Origin: Umbilicaria muhlenbergii
Lineage: Eukaryota > Ascomycota > Lecanoromycetes > Umbilicariales > Umbilicariaceae
Assembly (NCBI GenBank): GCA_000611775.1
Contig: KK106983.1
Location: 406,205 to 470,204, forward strand
Length of the DNA: 64,000 nucleotides
Direction of reading: 5' to 3'
The position numbers were made by a program, and so were the translations under genes. The notes below the pieces were generated by a model. It was given only the letters and a program-made list of their open reading frames with translations, ran no database searches and was not told the origin of the DNA. Shown here piece after piece: positions 1 to 10,509 of this stretch (position 1 is the stretch's first letter; every line of letters begins with the position of its first letter).

Positions 1-3000
1 TTACTGAACAGATTATGAGCTGAAGCATGATTAATAATACACAGTGAAGAACCTCATCAATGTTGTTAATTTCATCATCAACTACAAATGTATCATAAAT
101 AGTTAATGAGCAAGATGCAGAGTGCTGTTTTTTTTTATGAAAGCATTATTATGATGCAGGTGAATTTATAATGTTGTTGACTTTAACTGTCATATTTGAT
201 AATTACCTATTTGAGCATTGACTTAGTAGCAGGCTTCAGTATTAAGAGAAGTTATTAAAACTTCTAAAATTCATTCATTTTTATATTCATTGAATTAATT
301 CATTCATAACAACAAGTCTTCCTGAGCTTTGCAAATTTCTATAAATACTTAATTAAGCATTATTCACAAGTTGCAGCCCGTTTGACAAACCTTATGAAAG
401 ATAACAAGAATAAAAAGAAATTTAAATCTTTTAAATTTTCACTTAATGCAAAGAAGGTGTTTAACTGACTTCATGAAATCTTTATACAAATACTCATCTT
501 GATTTACTTTAATTCAAAGTTATGAATATAGATGAAAATTGATGCATTAATCATTAAATTAAGTGACATCCTGTCTCAGTTGTTGAGTAGCAGAGAGTGA
601 CATTCAGTTGTATTTTAATTAAGAAAGTTGACTTCTTCAGAGATTTAATATAAAACTTATGATCAAGAGCTTCTTGTCATTGTTATGATATTTAAACACT
701 GACGCTACTACCTTGAAGGCAGTTGTCATATTATAAAAGAATTAACTGATCATAATAATTTATGAGAGTTTATAAACATGAAGGAGTTAAATAAAAGATA
801 AACATGATGAACAATAAAGTTCACTGCTTTCAATTTCAATATTTTGCATTAATTTAAAAAGATTAACCCTGCTGATGCATTGTTGAGGCGCTCAGACTAC
901 AGGGATGTTGAAGAGATAAATAAAATCATGAAGAAATTACTTTTAATACTTCAAAGAAAGTTAATTACTCTTGTGAATATATTCTCACTCAGATATGCCT
1001 CTATTGTGAGACAGTTACTCACAGGGGTAAAGAGAATAATCAGAATTAAAAACCTTAAACTTCAGAAAAAACACTAAAAGAGTGATAGCAAAATATTTAC
1101 TTATAATGATTACAATATAATTGAGAAGCAGCTTAACCCTGTCACTGAAATTATTAATTGTAAACAATTCATTTCACATGTGATGATAAGAAATCTTGTC
1201 ATTCATGAAACAGTTGATGAGAGCCTGAGTTTACTCTTAAAAGATTTAATTCAAGCTCTACAAAGTGATGATTTATTTGTAGAGGTGACATGCAACATTG
1301 ATTATATATTAATGAAGTGTAAAACTGTAGCTGAAAGTCTCTAAAGATTTAACTCTGAAGGCTTTTTATTTCATGAGGAATAAATATACATTCTGAAGAA
1401 AAAGTCTGTAAGGATAAAGATCTTAAAACATCATCATGATGATGTCTTGACAAGACACTTCAGAGTAGAAAGAACTCTTAAATTGATTAATCACAAATAT
1501 TATTAAATTAGTATGAGCAAAGATGTTAAAGATTATATTGCATTATGTGATGTCTGTTAAAGAGTGAAAGTGCTTAAATATCATTCTTATGATGAGCTGC
1601 AGGCGTTGCCTCAGTCAGAAGAATCATGACAGCAAGTTATAATAAATTTTATCATTAACTTATTATCAAGTAAGCGCAAAGGTTGCATCTATGATATGAT
1701 TTTAATGATAATAGATCAGTATATGAAAATGACTTAATATATTCAAATTATGAAAACAGTTATGATGACAGACTTGATCAACTTGTTTTATAAAAAGATC
1801 ATATGCTGATTTAATGTACTGAAAGAAGCTGTCTCTGATCAGAGATTTATTTTTATGAGCACTTTCTAATCAGAAATGTGCTACTATTTAAAGATGAAGC
1901 ATCAGTTAAGCACTGTCTTTCATTCACAGATGAATGAACAGACAGAATAACAAAATTAAATCTTAAAATATTATCTTCATTATTACTGCTCAGATGAACA
2001 AGACAACTGAATGTGCTTTTTACCTCTGACAGAATTCACTTACAATAACAAAACACAAGCATCAATAAAGTGTAACTCTTTTTATGTCATATATGCTTAT
2101 CATTCAGAAGTAAGATTTGAAGTTGAAGATGACTTCAAGAAAAAAAAGATACCTGTAATAAAAAATCAAGTGAAACAATTTCATGACATACAAGAAGCAC
2201 TGTCACAATGATGAAAAAATATAATTAAATCTCAAGTCAAATATTATGATGTTAAACATAAACTCAAGACTTATAATGTGAGAAACTTAATAATATCATT
2301 CATGAAGAACTTATGACAAAAGTGCTTAAGTAAAAAACTGTCTCACAAGTTCATTAAATTATTTAAAATACAAGATTTAATTAAGAAACAAGTATACTGA
2401 TTATCTTTATCATCAGATTATTAAATTCATAATGTTTTTCATGTATTTTACTTAAAGTTGTATGAGTGCTGATATAATGATGAGTCTACACTGACTTTGC
2501 AATCATCAGAGTTGATTGATGATGAAGAGAAGTATGAGATTAAAGAAATCTTAAACAAGTGAAAATATCAAAAAGAGATTTAATATAAAGTAAAGTGAAA
2601 GAGATGATCAAAAGAGTATGATTGATGAATTTCAGAGTGAAATATAAACAGAGTGCAAGAGATGCACCTGACATATAAAGCTTTCTTAAAGGGACAGCAG
2701 AGAAAGCATCATTAAAAGTTTAAAAAAAAATTATAATAAAGATACTTTTTCCTGATTTTCCTCATGAGGTTTTACAGGTTTTATTGAGGCTTAATTAACA
2801 CACTTATCATTATAACACACTTTATGAGTACAGAGGAAACATGATCATGATGACTGAGAAGCATCAAAGAAGCAATTTCATTATAAACTATTTATCATAA
2901 ATAATTTTAAGAACTCAAGAGCATTTATTTTACATGTTAATTTAATATCTTACTTCACCTCATTAAAGCTTCATGTCTGACTTGCTGAAGGTATTAACAT

Positions 3001-4470
3001 GAGGTTGATAATCATCATCTTCATCATTATTTAAGAGGTTTATTAAGTTAATCTGCATTACACTCTTATTTAATGATTCAGGAAAAATAATCATCTTTTT
3101 TTTTCATCTCTTGCTGTGAGCATTTAATGTATGAAACTCATCAGGTGCTAGTTCAGAATAGAAAAAATTATAATTAATAACAACATGACCTTGTGAAGAT
3201 AACTTTTATTAATAAATTAACCTCATAAAAAAGCTCAATTAATAAACATCACTCCTGACACTTCATAAAAGTGATTAAAGAAGTTAATATCATTGATGAC
3301 ACCTCATAAAAGTGTAATTCAGTAATGAACATTTTATGAAGACAGCTTCATTAAGATGACTGCTTTATGAGATCTTCCTCAAGCAGGTTAACTTCAGAAG
3401 AAATATATTATGAGATTAAAATATATCTCACTTTCTTTTTTAACAATAATTCTCTACCTACTAGCAATATCATATTATTGTGAATCATCAATTATAAGTT
3501 TAAGTCATTATTGTCACATAGCTTCATAATTCCTTAGTTAAGATATTACCTCACAGTAGTATGTTTACATCATCAGTCATTTAAATTTTTTCTTATTTAT
3601 CTCAGGAGTGTCTGCATCAAGTGTAATACTTAATGTATTCATGCACCTTTATAACTCACTCTTTGAGGATGTTATCATCTCATTTCTCATCATATCAGGA
3701 AGATTAAGTCAACTTAAAAGCTTCAATTCACAGAGTCACAAAAGTGAAAGCTGTCATAAAAGTTATAAAATTGTTAATGACTTATTAACATTAATGAGCA
3801 AGCTCTGCTTTTTATTATGTAATAACTGCATCTTGATCACAGACAGTACTGATGACAGCTGTAGTGATTTAAATTTTCATAATAATCTTAAACACTGAGG
3901 CTGTAATTTAAACAGATATCATGAATTAAGCTGTTTAAAAAAATAAATAAAATGAATTAAACTCAGAACCTGCAAAGTTCTCTTTCATTAAATCTGTAAT
4001 TTGTGAATTAAATGTGACTTGAGTTTGAGCTTCAGTTCACTGAGGTTGAGTTGAATTAAACAGTGAAGATGAAGGTCTGAGAAAAGAATTATATGACATG
4101 ATTTTAACTGTAAAAGCAATTGAATTGCTTCATGTGAGATTAAATAATTCATAAAAGTGCTGTAAAAAGTGAGCTTCAAAGCAGATAAGAATTGTGATGA
4201 TGAATTTTTATAAAAGAACTTTTTACTGTCTTTATAAAGCTTCTTGATTATAACACTCCTCTGAGTGAGTCTGTAAAGTCAGTATAATCACAGGGGATAA
4301 CAGTGACAAAGATTAAAAATGTAATAAAAAAATTTTCACTTTCTTGTAGAAGTGTCAGAACAGATGAAAACATCAAAAATTTATTTCAATTATTCTTTCA
4401 ACTCAGGGATTCTGTCTCTGAAGGAGATGAATTATATATGAGCAAGTAATGACACCTGAAGGTATCACTG
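1..4470 (+). mobile_element. Decayed Ty3/gypsy LTR element G, 3' part (left end outside window)
   Basis: Plus-strand pol remnants in gypsy order: the end of reverse transcriptase and RNase H (about 300-850), the zinc-binding H2C2 region of integrase (about 1380-1570), the integrase core (about 1620-2050) and a chromodomain-like segment (about 2510-2645). A terminal chromodomain after integrase is typical of fungal chromoviruses. The element is thoroughly broken, with dozens of interruptions and strong AT bias. No LTR could be matched within the window, so its 3' border is set only by the composition change near 4470-4500. Old, judging by decay. Confidence 0.8.
2730..4470. other. 3' non-pol region of element G
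   Basis: AT-rich stretch with no recognisable domain. It holds several short near-palindromes built on CACTTCATAAAAGTG or CACCTCATAAAAGTG (3258-3320). An open frame at 3608-3898 (+) contains a few cysteines but resembles nothing I know. It presumably includes the untranslated 3' region and LTR of element G, but no second LTR copy is in view. Confidence 0.4.
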
Positions 4471-4762
4471 CTCATCAGCAGAGCTGATTCTGCCTTTTTT
4501 GTTATGTTGCTATCATATGTGATTGATAATGTGTATTGTGTGTGCTATGAAGCGAAAAATCTAACTAAGTGCTTGTAGGAGTGTAATCAGAGTGAGTTTG
4601 TAAGTGAGCTCTTATTCTCAGAGCGGCTTTCATTCCTCTGAGACGCTAGTACACATTCGTAGAGCAATAGAAATCACACTTGACCCTCTCACCTCCCTCC
4701 CACCCCCCTCCCACCCCACTTTTCACCCGCGGATTAGATGTTTTCCACCAGCACTCACTCAC

Positions 4763-5038
4763 CTTAACCATCAACTTCACATCATCCGTAACCTCATTCC
4801 CCACATTCAACCCTCCATCCTCCCCCGGCCTTTCCCCCACCTCCAATAACTTAAACACCTCCCCCTCATCCACCCCCACTTTTCCCGCCAATCTAGCCAA
4901 CCGTCGATACGTCTCAGTCCTCGTCTCATTCACCACATTGGCGTCAAAATACTCCATCTGCTCTTCGAATAATTTGGCGCTAAAATCGTAGAATTTCTCC
5001 GGCGCGAGACGCAGCACGGTGGCGCCGGCTCCATACCC
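4763..5038 (-). pseudogene. DSBA-like thioredoxin-fold protein, internal exon fragment
   Basis: The open frame contains VVNETRTETYRRLARLAGKV and NVGNEVTDDVKLMVK, typical of the C-terminal half of fungal DSBA-like thioredoxin-fold proteins of roughly 200 residues. The frame runs without a stop through about 92 codons. At its 3' end a consensus splice donor GTGAGT (4757-4762) follows the lysine codon of KLMVK, as if an intron began there. The expected next exon, which in the family carries the segment before the C-terminus, is not present before the repeat boundary. The N-terminal half with the redox motif is also missing upstream, where a stop falls in frame. I read this as a gene remnant cut at both ends. 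Any redox function is therefore lost. The family call rests on memory of homologues. Confidence 0.65.
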
Positions 5039-5290
5039 AGCGCGTGCTCACACTCCCGCAGTACATATCAACCAGTAAGATCAACGCACACAGCGTACTA
5101 GCAACCCTCAAACACTAGAATACAAAAGAAAATGACTCAATGCAGCCATCAGGCACGCAGCCTTGCACAGGGTCGCTGCATTAAACCAGATCTGGCATGG
5201 CAAACGTGTTAATACCTAGAGGACGAACATCCCTCTATTATTGACTTTTGACATCATCCGCTTTCAAACCTCTTAGAAGATATTGACGTT
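5039..5290. other. Intergenic region between DSBA-like fragment and ribokinase
   Basis: Normal-composition noncoding DNA between two divergently oriented genes. It presumably holds the ribokinase promoter, but I see no clear TATA box or operator. Part of it may be the lost 5' coding region of the DSBA-like gene. Confidence 0.4.
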
Positions 5291-6400
5291 ATGCCTCCAT
5301 TCAGAATTGCCGTCATCGGTGGCCTGGTCACAGATCTGGTAAGCTTCACGGACCGCATCCCAGATGGCGGCGAGACAATCACTTCACTCTCCTTCAGCAC
5401 TCTTCCGGGCGGTAAAGGTGTCAACTCCGCTGTTGCAGCTTATCGCCTCAGTCACACGAAACCACGGGTCAGCCAGGCTTTAGAGGTTCCAAATGGCGTA
5501 CTGCAAGACCTATCCGAAGGTCCGCCGAAAGCTTGCCAGAGGACGATATCCAAGTCCGCATGGTCGGCGCTGTTGGAGCGGATGAGTTCGGGCCGCTCCT
5601 CATTTCGAAGCTGAAGGGAAACAATGTGGACATTTCGGGCGTTCGAATAGTAGAGGGACAAAAGACCGGTGTTTGCGTCATCATCGTTGAGACAGACTCC
5701 GGAGAGAACAGGATTTTGTTCAACTCAGGCGCGAATCATTACTTGCTGCCTACAGATTTCCTCACATTGGAAAGTTTAGCTGGGGGCATCAAACCGGATC
5801 TCTTGATATAGCAGCTGGAAATCCGACGAGACACCATAGAGCAGATTCTAGAAACCGCAAGCAGGGAGGGCATTGATGTGTTATTGAATCCGGCGCCGGC
5901 AGACTGTCTACTAAGTTTAGCCTACAAAATGATCACGTATCTAGTGGTCAACGAGTCAGAGGCGGCGATGTTGTCAGGGCGCGAATTAGATGAAATGACT
6001 GACAATGCGGTTTGGGCTAGCGTCACAGACGAGTTCTTACAGAAGGGAGTCAAGAACGTGGTTGTCACTCTAGGGGGAAAAGGCGCTTATTACTCAAATT
6101 CACCGGGAAATGGAGGGCATGTCAACGCGGAGAAGGATGTCAAGGTTGTGGATACAACAGGAGCAGGGTATGTCATGTATCAATGTACTTATTTGGAGTT
6201 GCAGCCGCTAACTGTTGCATTGTAGAGATACCTTTGTCGGTGCCTATGCAGTTGAGATCGCCAAACAGAGGGATCTGGGAAGTTTTGATATTCAAAGGGC
6301 GGTGCAATTTGCATGCAGAGCAGCAGCACGAACTGTTGAGCAGGAAGGTGCACAGGAGACAATTCCCTGGGTGGATGAACTTGAACCTTTCACAGAGTAG
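5291..6400 (+). pseudogene. Ribokinase (PfkB family), disrupted
   Basis: Ribokinase phosphorylates D-ribose at O5 with ATP in the cytosol. The start MPPFRIAVIGGLVTDLVSFT and the sugar-binding GGKGVNSAVAAYRL segment (PfkB signature 1) open the protein. MVGAVGADEFGPLL, LNPAPA, VVNESEAAMLSGREL and VVVTLGGKGAYY follow. The ATP-site signature DTTGAGDTFVGAYA is formed only after removing a canonical 58-nt intron at 6168-6225. Total length is near the usual 300-350 residues. Two problems suggest it is broken. The frame changes between about 5460 and 5530 with no convincing splice sites. An in-frame TAG lies at 5809-5811, where homologues continue (PDLLI then QLEI); CAG to TAG would be a RIP-type transition. 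It converges with the kinase pseudogene downstream. An unrecognised first intron could explain the frame change but not the stop. Confidence 0.8.
6168..6225 (+). other. Spliceosomal intron of the ribokinase gene
   Basis: Donor GTATGT, branch-like GCTAAC about 15 nt before the acceptor, and TTGTAG acceptor; 58 nt, the usual size for filamentous ascomycetes. Its removal joins GGAGCAGG to AGATACCTTTGTC and restores the PfkB motif GAGDTF, whose Asp is the catalytic base in this family. Confidence 0.88.
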
Positions 6401-6607
6401 TATTTCTTGAGATGTGTCATGTTGCTCGGACATCCACAAGGACGCCGCACAAAATCACATGAGAGTGTTAATTGTCCCTACTTGTCCCTTGCTGGTTATG
6501 TTATCGTTATAATAGAAGTAATTAAAGACATTATCTACTCTGAGAACTCAGCACATGACTCCGTTCAATGCTGCCGTGCTTTCATGCAAGAAAAGGCTTA
6601 AATATCT
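6401..6607. other. Intergenic region between convergent ribokinase and kinase
   Basis: Short noncoding stretch of normal composition holding both 3' ends. No polyadenylation signal stands out and no other gene is seen. Confidence 0.4.
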
Positions 6608-7654
6608 TTAACAAAAGAACGCTAGCTCTCTCTTGAGGCAATTTACACTCTCCTGAGCGGAAGGCCTCCTTTCTGGTTTTTCGTGAAGCATACTCTTAAT
6701 TTCCTCTGTCAGCAAACCGCTCATTGGATCCTTTCTCAACAGGTCTAGCCACTCGTTGACCTTGGGTAGATTTTCACGAAAAGCATATTCTAAATCTCCA
6801 CTCTCGGGGGATCGCCGGTACTCCCGGAAGCCCTCCAATGACTTCCGTTTGCTAACTGTAAGCATTTCTGAGAAAACACAGCCCAAAGCGAAGACATCTG
6901 TGCAGCGACCGCGTTCTTGTAGAGGACGATTTTCAGGAGCATAGTACACTGGTGTTCCCTGCACAGAAAGGCCCTGCGACGCGCTGGCATCTTGCTTCGG
7001 AAAGTCCCTGGCAAGCCCGAAGTCGGTAAGGTAGGGCTGATTGTCCTTGATTAGAATGTTCGAAGGTTTGATGTCTCTGTGCTTGACGTGCTGCTTATGG
7101 GCGTAGGCTAATGCGTCGAGTAGAGTCCCGAATCACGAGTAGATCCATTTCACGGAACCTGCTGGGTAGCCATCGTCGACACATTTGTTGAGGTAACGTA
7201 GCAGATCCATATCTGCAACGGGCAGCATAAAGATAGAATAGCGGCCTGGCTCCTTGGTATAGAAGGGTATCCTCACAATATGCTCATGGCAAAGCTTTTG
7301 CATGATGGTAACTTCTTCTAGCACTTTCACATCCTTCTGATCACTGTCCGAAGAATCTGAATAGAAAGGGATATGTTTGCGAGCGTACACTGCCCCTGTT
7401 GACATCTCTTCAACCTCGTGAACTATGCCAAAAGCGCTATGACCTAGCTGCCGCCGCCGCCGAACAAAGCGAGCCTGTGAATCGTACGAGCGTAGATCTC
7501 CATCCTGTAGGTTATTCGCCACTCTAGTTGCCTCGTTTTGTTCTGCCATTCCCAACATGATATCATGGCCGTGTTTCGCCTCTTCGAATTTCTTTGCCGT
7601 TTCTGCGAGATACATTATAGTAAGGTAGTCTAGGTACTGACATCTGAGCGTCAC
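6608..7654 (-). pseudogene. Serine/threonine protein kinase, one premature TGA
   Basis: A protein kinase catalytic domain covers most of the protein. In order: glycine-rich loop LGHSAFGIVHEV, ATP-lysine in YARKHI, alpha-C glutamate in KVLEEVTIMQKL, catalytic loop HRDIKPSNILI, DFGLARDF, activation segment GTPVYYAPE, and the late-lobe CTDVFALGCVFSEML. All key residues (Lys, Glu, HRD Asp, DFG Asp, APE) are present, so the enzyme was once active. A single in-frame TGA at 7133-7135 (after KWIYS, before the FGTLLDALAYAH stretch) interrupts it; related kinases often have Trp there, so TGG to TGA is likely. The frame is otherwise open to the TAA at 6608. The start is uncertain: ATG at 7654 is in frame, and another ATG just upstream opens a different short frame. 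Specific family and substrate cannot be told. Confidence 0.8.
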
Positions 7655-7748
7655 TCATATCCGAGGCGCTAGTCCTCGAACATTAAACCCCATGTATAGA
7701 ACCAATATTAATCCACAACCATGTTATATAATGAAATAAATGAATGCC
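7655..7748. other. Short spacer between kinase and pogo fragment
   Basis: Mildly AT-rich noncoding sequence that includes the upstream region of the minus-strand kinase. No promoter motif is clear. Confidence 0.3.
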
Positions 7749-8140
7749 CTATAGCTTCTCTGAGGCCTCTGAGTCTGTAGACTCGCTGTCTGTAGATATT
7801 TCATCCTCTGGTACAGTCACATATGGCAAAATCAGCAATTTACTCCGCTCTGCTGTTTTTCTTCCTCTCGCCTTGGCTTTCTTCAGTAGAACCTTCTTAT
7901 ATTCAGCCTGGACTTCTTTACGCCTCCTCTTTTGTGCCTTCTCTGCCTCTTTACGCTCCTCCTTTGCCCTGAGACCTAAAGCAACATCCTTAGTAAGCAA
8001 ACACCCTTCTGTAACGTAACCTTGCCTCAGCTAGCTCAGACCTCATTCTGAAAAGGCTTGCTAGCGCGCACCACCCTGGCAAAACCATGGAGCTAACCTG
8101 TTCAGATAGCTTTTCTCCATAGGGTCTGAGCGCGTTATTG
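7749..8140 (-). pseudogene. Fot1/pogo transposase, C-terminal fragment
   Basis: The clear open frame (8000 down to 7749) is Lys/Arg/Glu-rich, with LRAKEERKEAEKAQKRRRKE and an acidic tail EDEISTDSESTDSEASEKL. This is the usual basic, coiled C-terminus of fungal Tc1/mariner-pogo (Fot1-like) transposases. Upstream, the same product continues in another frame (ELAEARLRYRR) to about 8140, so there is at least one frameshift. The DDE catalytic domain is absent. Unlike the second pogo copy at 18345-19985, this fragment has normal composition with CpG retained, perhaps because it was too short to be recognised as a repeat. Confidence 0.7.
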
Positions 8141-8529
8141 GCAAATACGCTCTGAAATCGCTTCACTTAAAGTAATCTAATTTAGTGCAGTGCTCAGATA
8201 TATCTCCTGTGAATATCTGAGAAATACGCGTAAGTTACTGAAACGCTCATAAAATAAAAAACATATGGGTCATCTACAGAGAAACATAGGCTTAGATCAT
8301 AGTCACAGGTCATGTAAGCACATTATATGAGCAGCTGTAAAGGTTTACATTCTTTATTATTAATTTCACCTGACCTCAACTCTCAACACCTGAGAAAGCA
8401 AAGTCCTTAAACTCCTGTAAAAAGAAATGCCCCCTTGAGTCCGGTTAAGCCCCGCCTATGCCATGTCAGGGTCAGTGTCAGTATGTTTGAGCAATGCTTT
8501 AAACATACTGACACTCTTACCCTCCTCCT
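8141..8529. other. Transition region, mixed composition
   Basis: Composition falls from normal to AT-rich and partly recovers near 8430-8520. No gene is seen. It contains the hairpin annotated at 8475-8514, just before the first repeat copy of gene X. Confidence 0.5.
8475..8514. repeat. Perfect 14-bp inverted repeat (hairpin)
   Basis: GTGTCAGTATGTTT (8475-8488) is followed after 12 bases by its exact complement AAACATACTGACAC (8501-8514). The flanks extend the symmetry imperfectly (GGGT on the left, ACCC on the right). It sits next to the edge of the gene X repeats. It could be a terminal structure of a mobile element or a terminator-like fold. Confidence 0.75.
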
Positions 8530-8970
8530 CTCCGTCCAAGCTGATGAATGACTCAACGCTTATTGGACGCTTCAAGGATTCATGATTGAAAATCTCACAG
8601 TGGTGAGCCTGTGATCCTGTGTTATGTTAGCCAACTGTAGCCCCTCAAATTTAGTAGCTCAAGTGATACTTGCCTGTCAATTCAACACCTTGTGCTGCAG
8701 CTGAGGAAGAAATCCTCACTGACATCCTCTCATCACTGAGGGCCTGGCCAGTCCTGAGTGTGACATTAATCACACTCAGAGCATGAAGCTGAGCCTTCAT
8801 GAAAAGAGATGAAGAAGAAAAGGAGAAGAGGGTTTGCAGTGATGATTTTAAAATAATGATGAGAAGCTTTTGAGCAGACGGTCCTGCTATGATCTTGATG
8901 TCATTATCAGAGCCGTCATCAAGGTTGATAACATTGTCATTCAACTTCAGAGTGATAATCTTGTTCATGA
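8530..8970 (-). repeat. Gene X repeat, copy 1 (partial)
   Basis: Direct repeat of about 440 bp, matching 8971-9420 and 10510-10960 over shared landmarks such as GATGACTCAACGCTTATCAG, the splice-like GTTATGTTAG segment and the reverse frame for NLDDxSDNDIK. It is the least decayed copy and abuts copy 2 directly, so it looks like a tandem duplication truncated at its 5' side. Confidence 0.75.
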
Positions 8971-8983
8971 GCTCCTGATTCAA
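8651..8983 (-). pseudogene. Gene X copy 1, unknown protein segment
   Basis: An open frame of 110 codons includes KLNDNVINLDDGSDNDIKIIAGPSAQKL written in two parts as NLDDGSDNDIK and GPSAQKL. The same frame is open in copy 3 (10632-10949), with conserved residues despite many base changes, so it was probably once coding. It ends in GKYHLSY, but a splice-like site (GCAAGT donor, GCTAAC branch, ACACAG acceptor near 8610-8625 on this strand) may instead continue it. I do not recognise the family. Confidence 0.4.
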
Positions 8984-9930
8984 GCTGATGGATGACTCAA
9001 CGCTTATCAGTCACTTCAAGGATTCATGATTGAAAATCTCACAGCAGTGAGCCTGTGATCCTGTGTTATGTTAATCAACTGTAGCTCCTCAAGTTTAATA
9101 GCTCAAGTGATACTTGCCTGTCAATTCAACATCTTGTGCTGCAGCTGAGAGAGAAATCCTCATTGACATTCTTCTGTCACTGAGGGCCTGATCAGTCCTG
9201 AGTGCAGCATTAACTACATTCAAGGCATGAAGCTGAGCCTCTGTGAGGAGGAATGAAGGAGAGAAGAGGAAGAAGATTTGCAGTGACAGTTTTAAAATAA
9301 TGATGAAGAGCTTTTAAGCAGACGGTCCTGCTATGATCTTAATGTCATTATCAAAGTCATCATCAAGGTTGATAACACTGTCATTCAACTTCAGAGTGAT
9401 AATCTTGTTCATGAATTCTTTGAAGGTAGATTTGCTCTTCACTTTGAATTTAATGAAAACAGTTAAACATGACTCTTCTGTTGACTGAGGATTCTGCTTA
9501 TTTTATTAAGCATTACAACAACAGTCATGTTCTTCACTCATTAACATTCTTGTAATCTTGTCTTCAATACTCTCAGTGACCTTAACTTTGCATCAGGATT
9601 TCAAGAATTGTATGACTTCTCCTCTTTGAACTCTTCACATAGAATGCTTCAATTGTTGAGGTCTGTCAGTGCAGCAACAACATTCATCACATGATTCTCT
9701 GTGTACAGAAGCTTAACAATGCCTTGCAGCAATGAGTGCCTGATATGAGCTCAGGTGAGGCTTGCGTAGTGTTGAATGAAGTGCATTTGCAGATGATTGA
9801 TCCTCACAACATAACAGGACACATCAATGTCAATGACATTAAAAACATTCTGCAAGTCATGAGGTAAAATGTAGAGATTCTTCTTTAAAGCTGACATATT
9901 GTGAGGTGATGTCTTGAAATAGGATGTAAA
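8971..9930 (-). repeat. Gene X repeat, copy 2
   Basis: Matches copy 3 (10510-11430) over most of its length, beyond the part shared with copy 1, including the reverse-strand segments for NHLQMH and for an Ala/Leu-rich helix. The reading frame is more heavily broken than in copies 1 and 3. Confidence 0.7.
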
Positions 9931-10043
9931 GTTGAATGTTTAAATTTTGTAGATGATAGGAATTGCTTTTCAATGATAAATGAGATTTTCATGACATGCT
10001 ATTGATGATGAGGAATTTATTGAGGATGCTGACTGCATTTGTT

Positions 10044-10217
10044 GAGAATGCTGACAGTGTTGTGAGGTGAAGTAATTAGGTGAAGTAACAGGGAAAAGCA
10101 GGATGTGTAATTTTATGCATCAGTAAATATGAGAATGCTGACAGTGTTGTGAGGTGAAGTAATTAGATGAAGTAACAAGGAAAAGCAGGATGCATGATTT
10201 TACACATTAATGAATAT
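10044..10217. repeat. 87-bp tandem repeat, two copies
   Basis: Two adjacent 87-bp units (10044-10130 and 10131-10217) beginning GAGAATGCTGACAGTGTTGT. They differ at only a few positions, mainly transitions. They lie in the spacer between gene X copies 2 and 3. Confidence 0.85.
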
Positions 10218-10509
10218 GCACTCTGAAGTGACATAACATCCTGAAAAGGTAAGAGATGAAATTGATGAGACTCATATGCATTTATTTAACTCAGTTATCA
10301 GCTTGTATTATCATCCTCATACTTCTTAATGTTTTGATCAGTGTTACTTCAGTTCAGCGCTCTTTAAAATCCCCTTAATTCAGCGTCAGTTAATCATGAA
10401 TGCATCATTCAGTTCAGCTAGTCATTCAGCTGCTGCTAAAACTAGTTGATGTCACATTTCTCATGACATTGATTGTGCTTCAAGCATACTGACAGCCTCA
10501 TCCTTCAAC

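Larger units (their letters stand above)
4480..8170. other. GC-balanced island between repeat blocks
   Basis: Base composition changes sharply here: CpG, CCA and TGG reappear and codon use becomes normal. All recognisable ordinary fungal gene remnants in the window lie in this island (DSBA-like, ribokinase, protein kinase), plus one clipped pogo transposase. Outside it the sequence is almost wholly AT-rich decayed repeat. The island therefore marks the local unique DNA, flanked by gypsy G on the left and the RecQ/DUF6589 block on the right. Confidence 0.8.
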
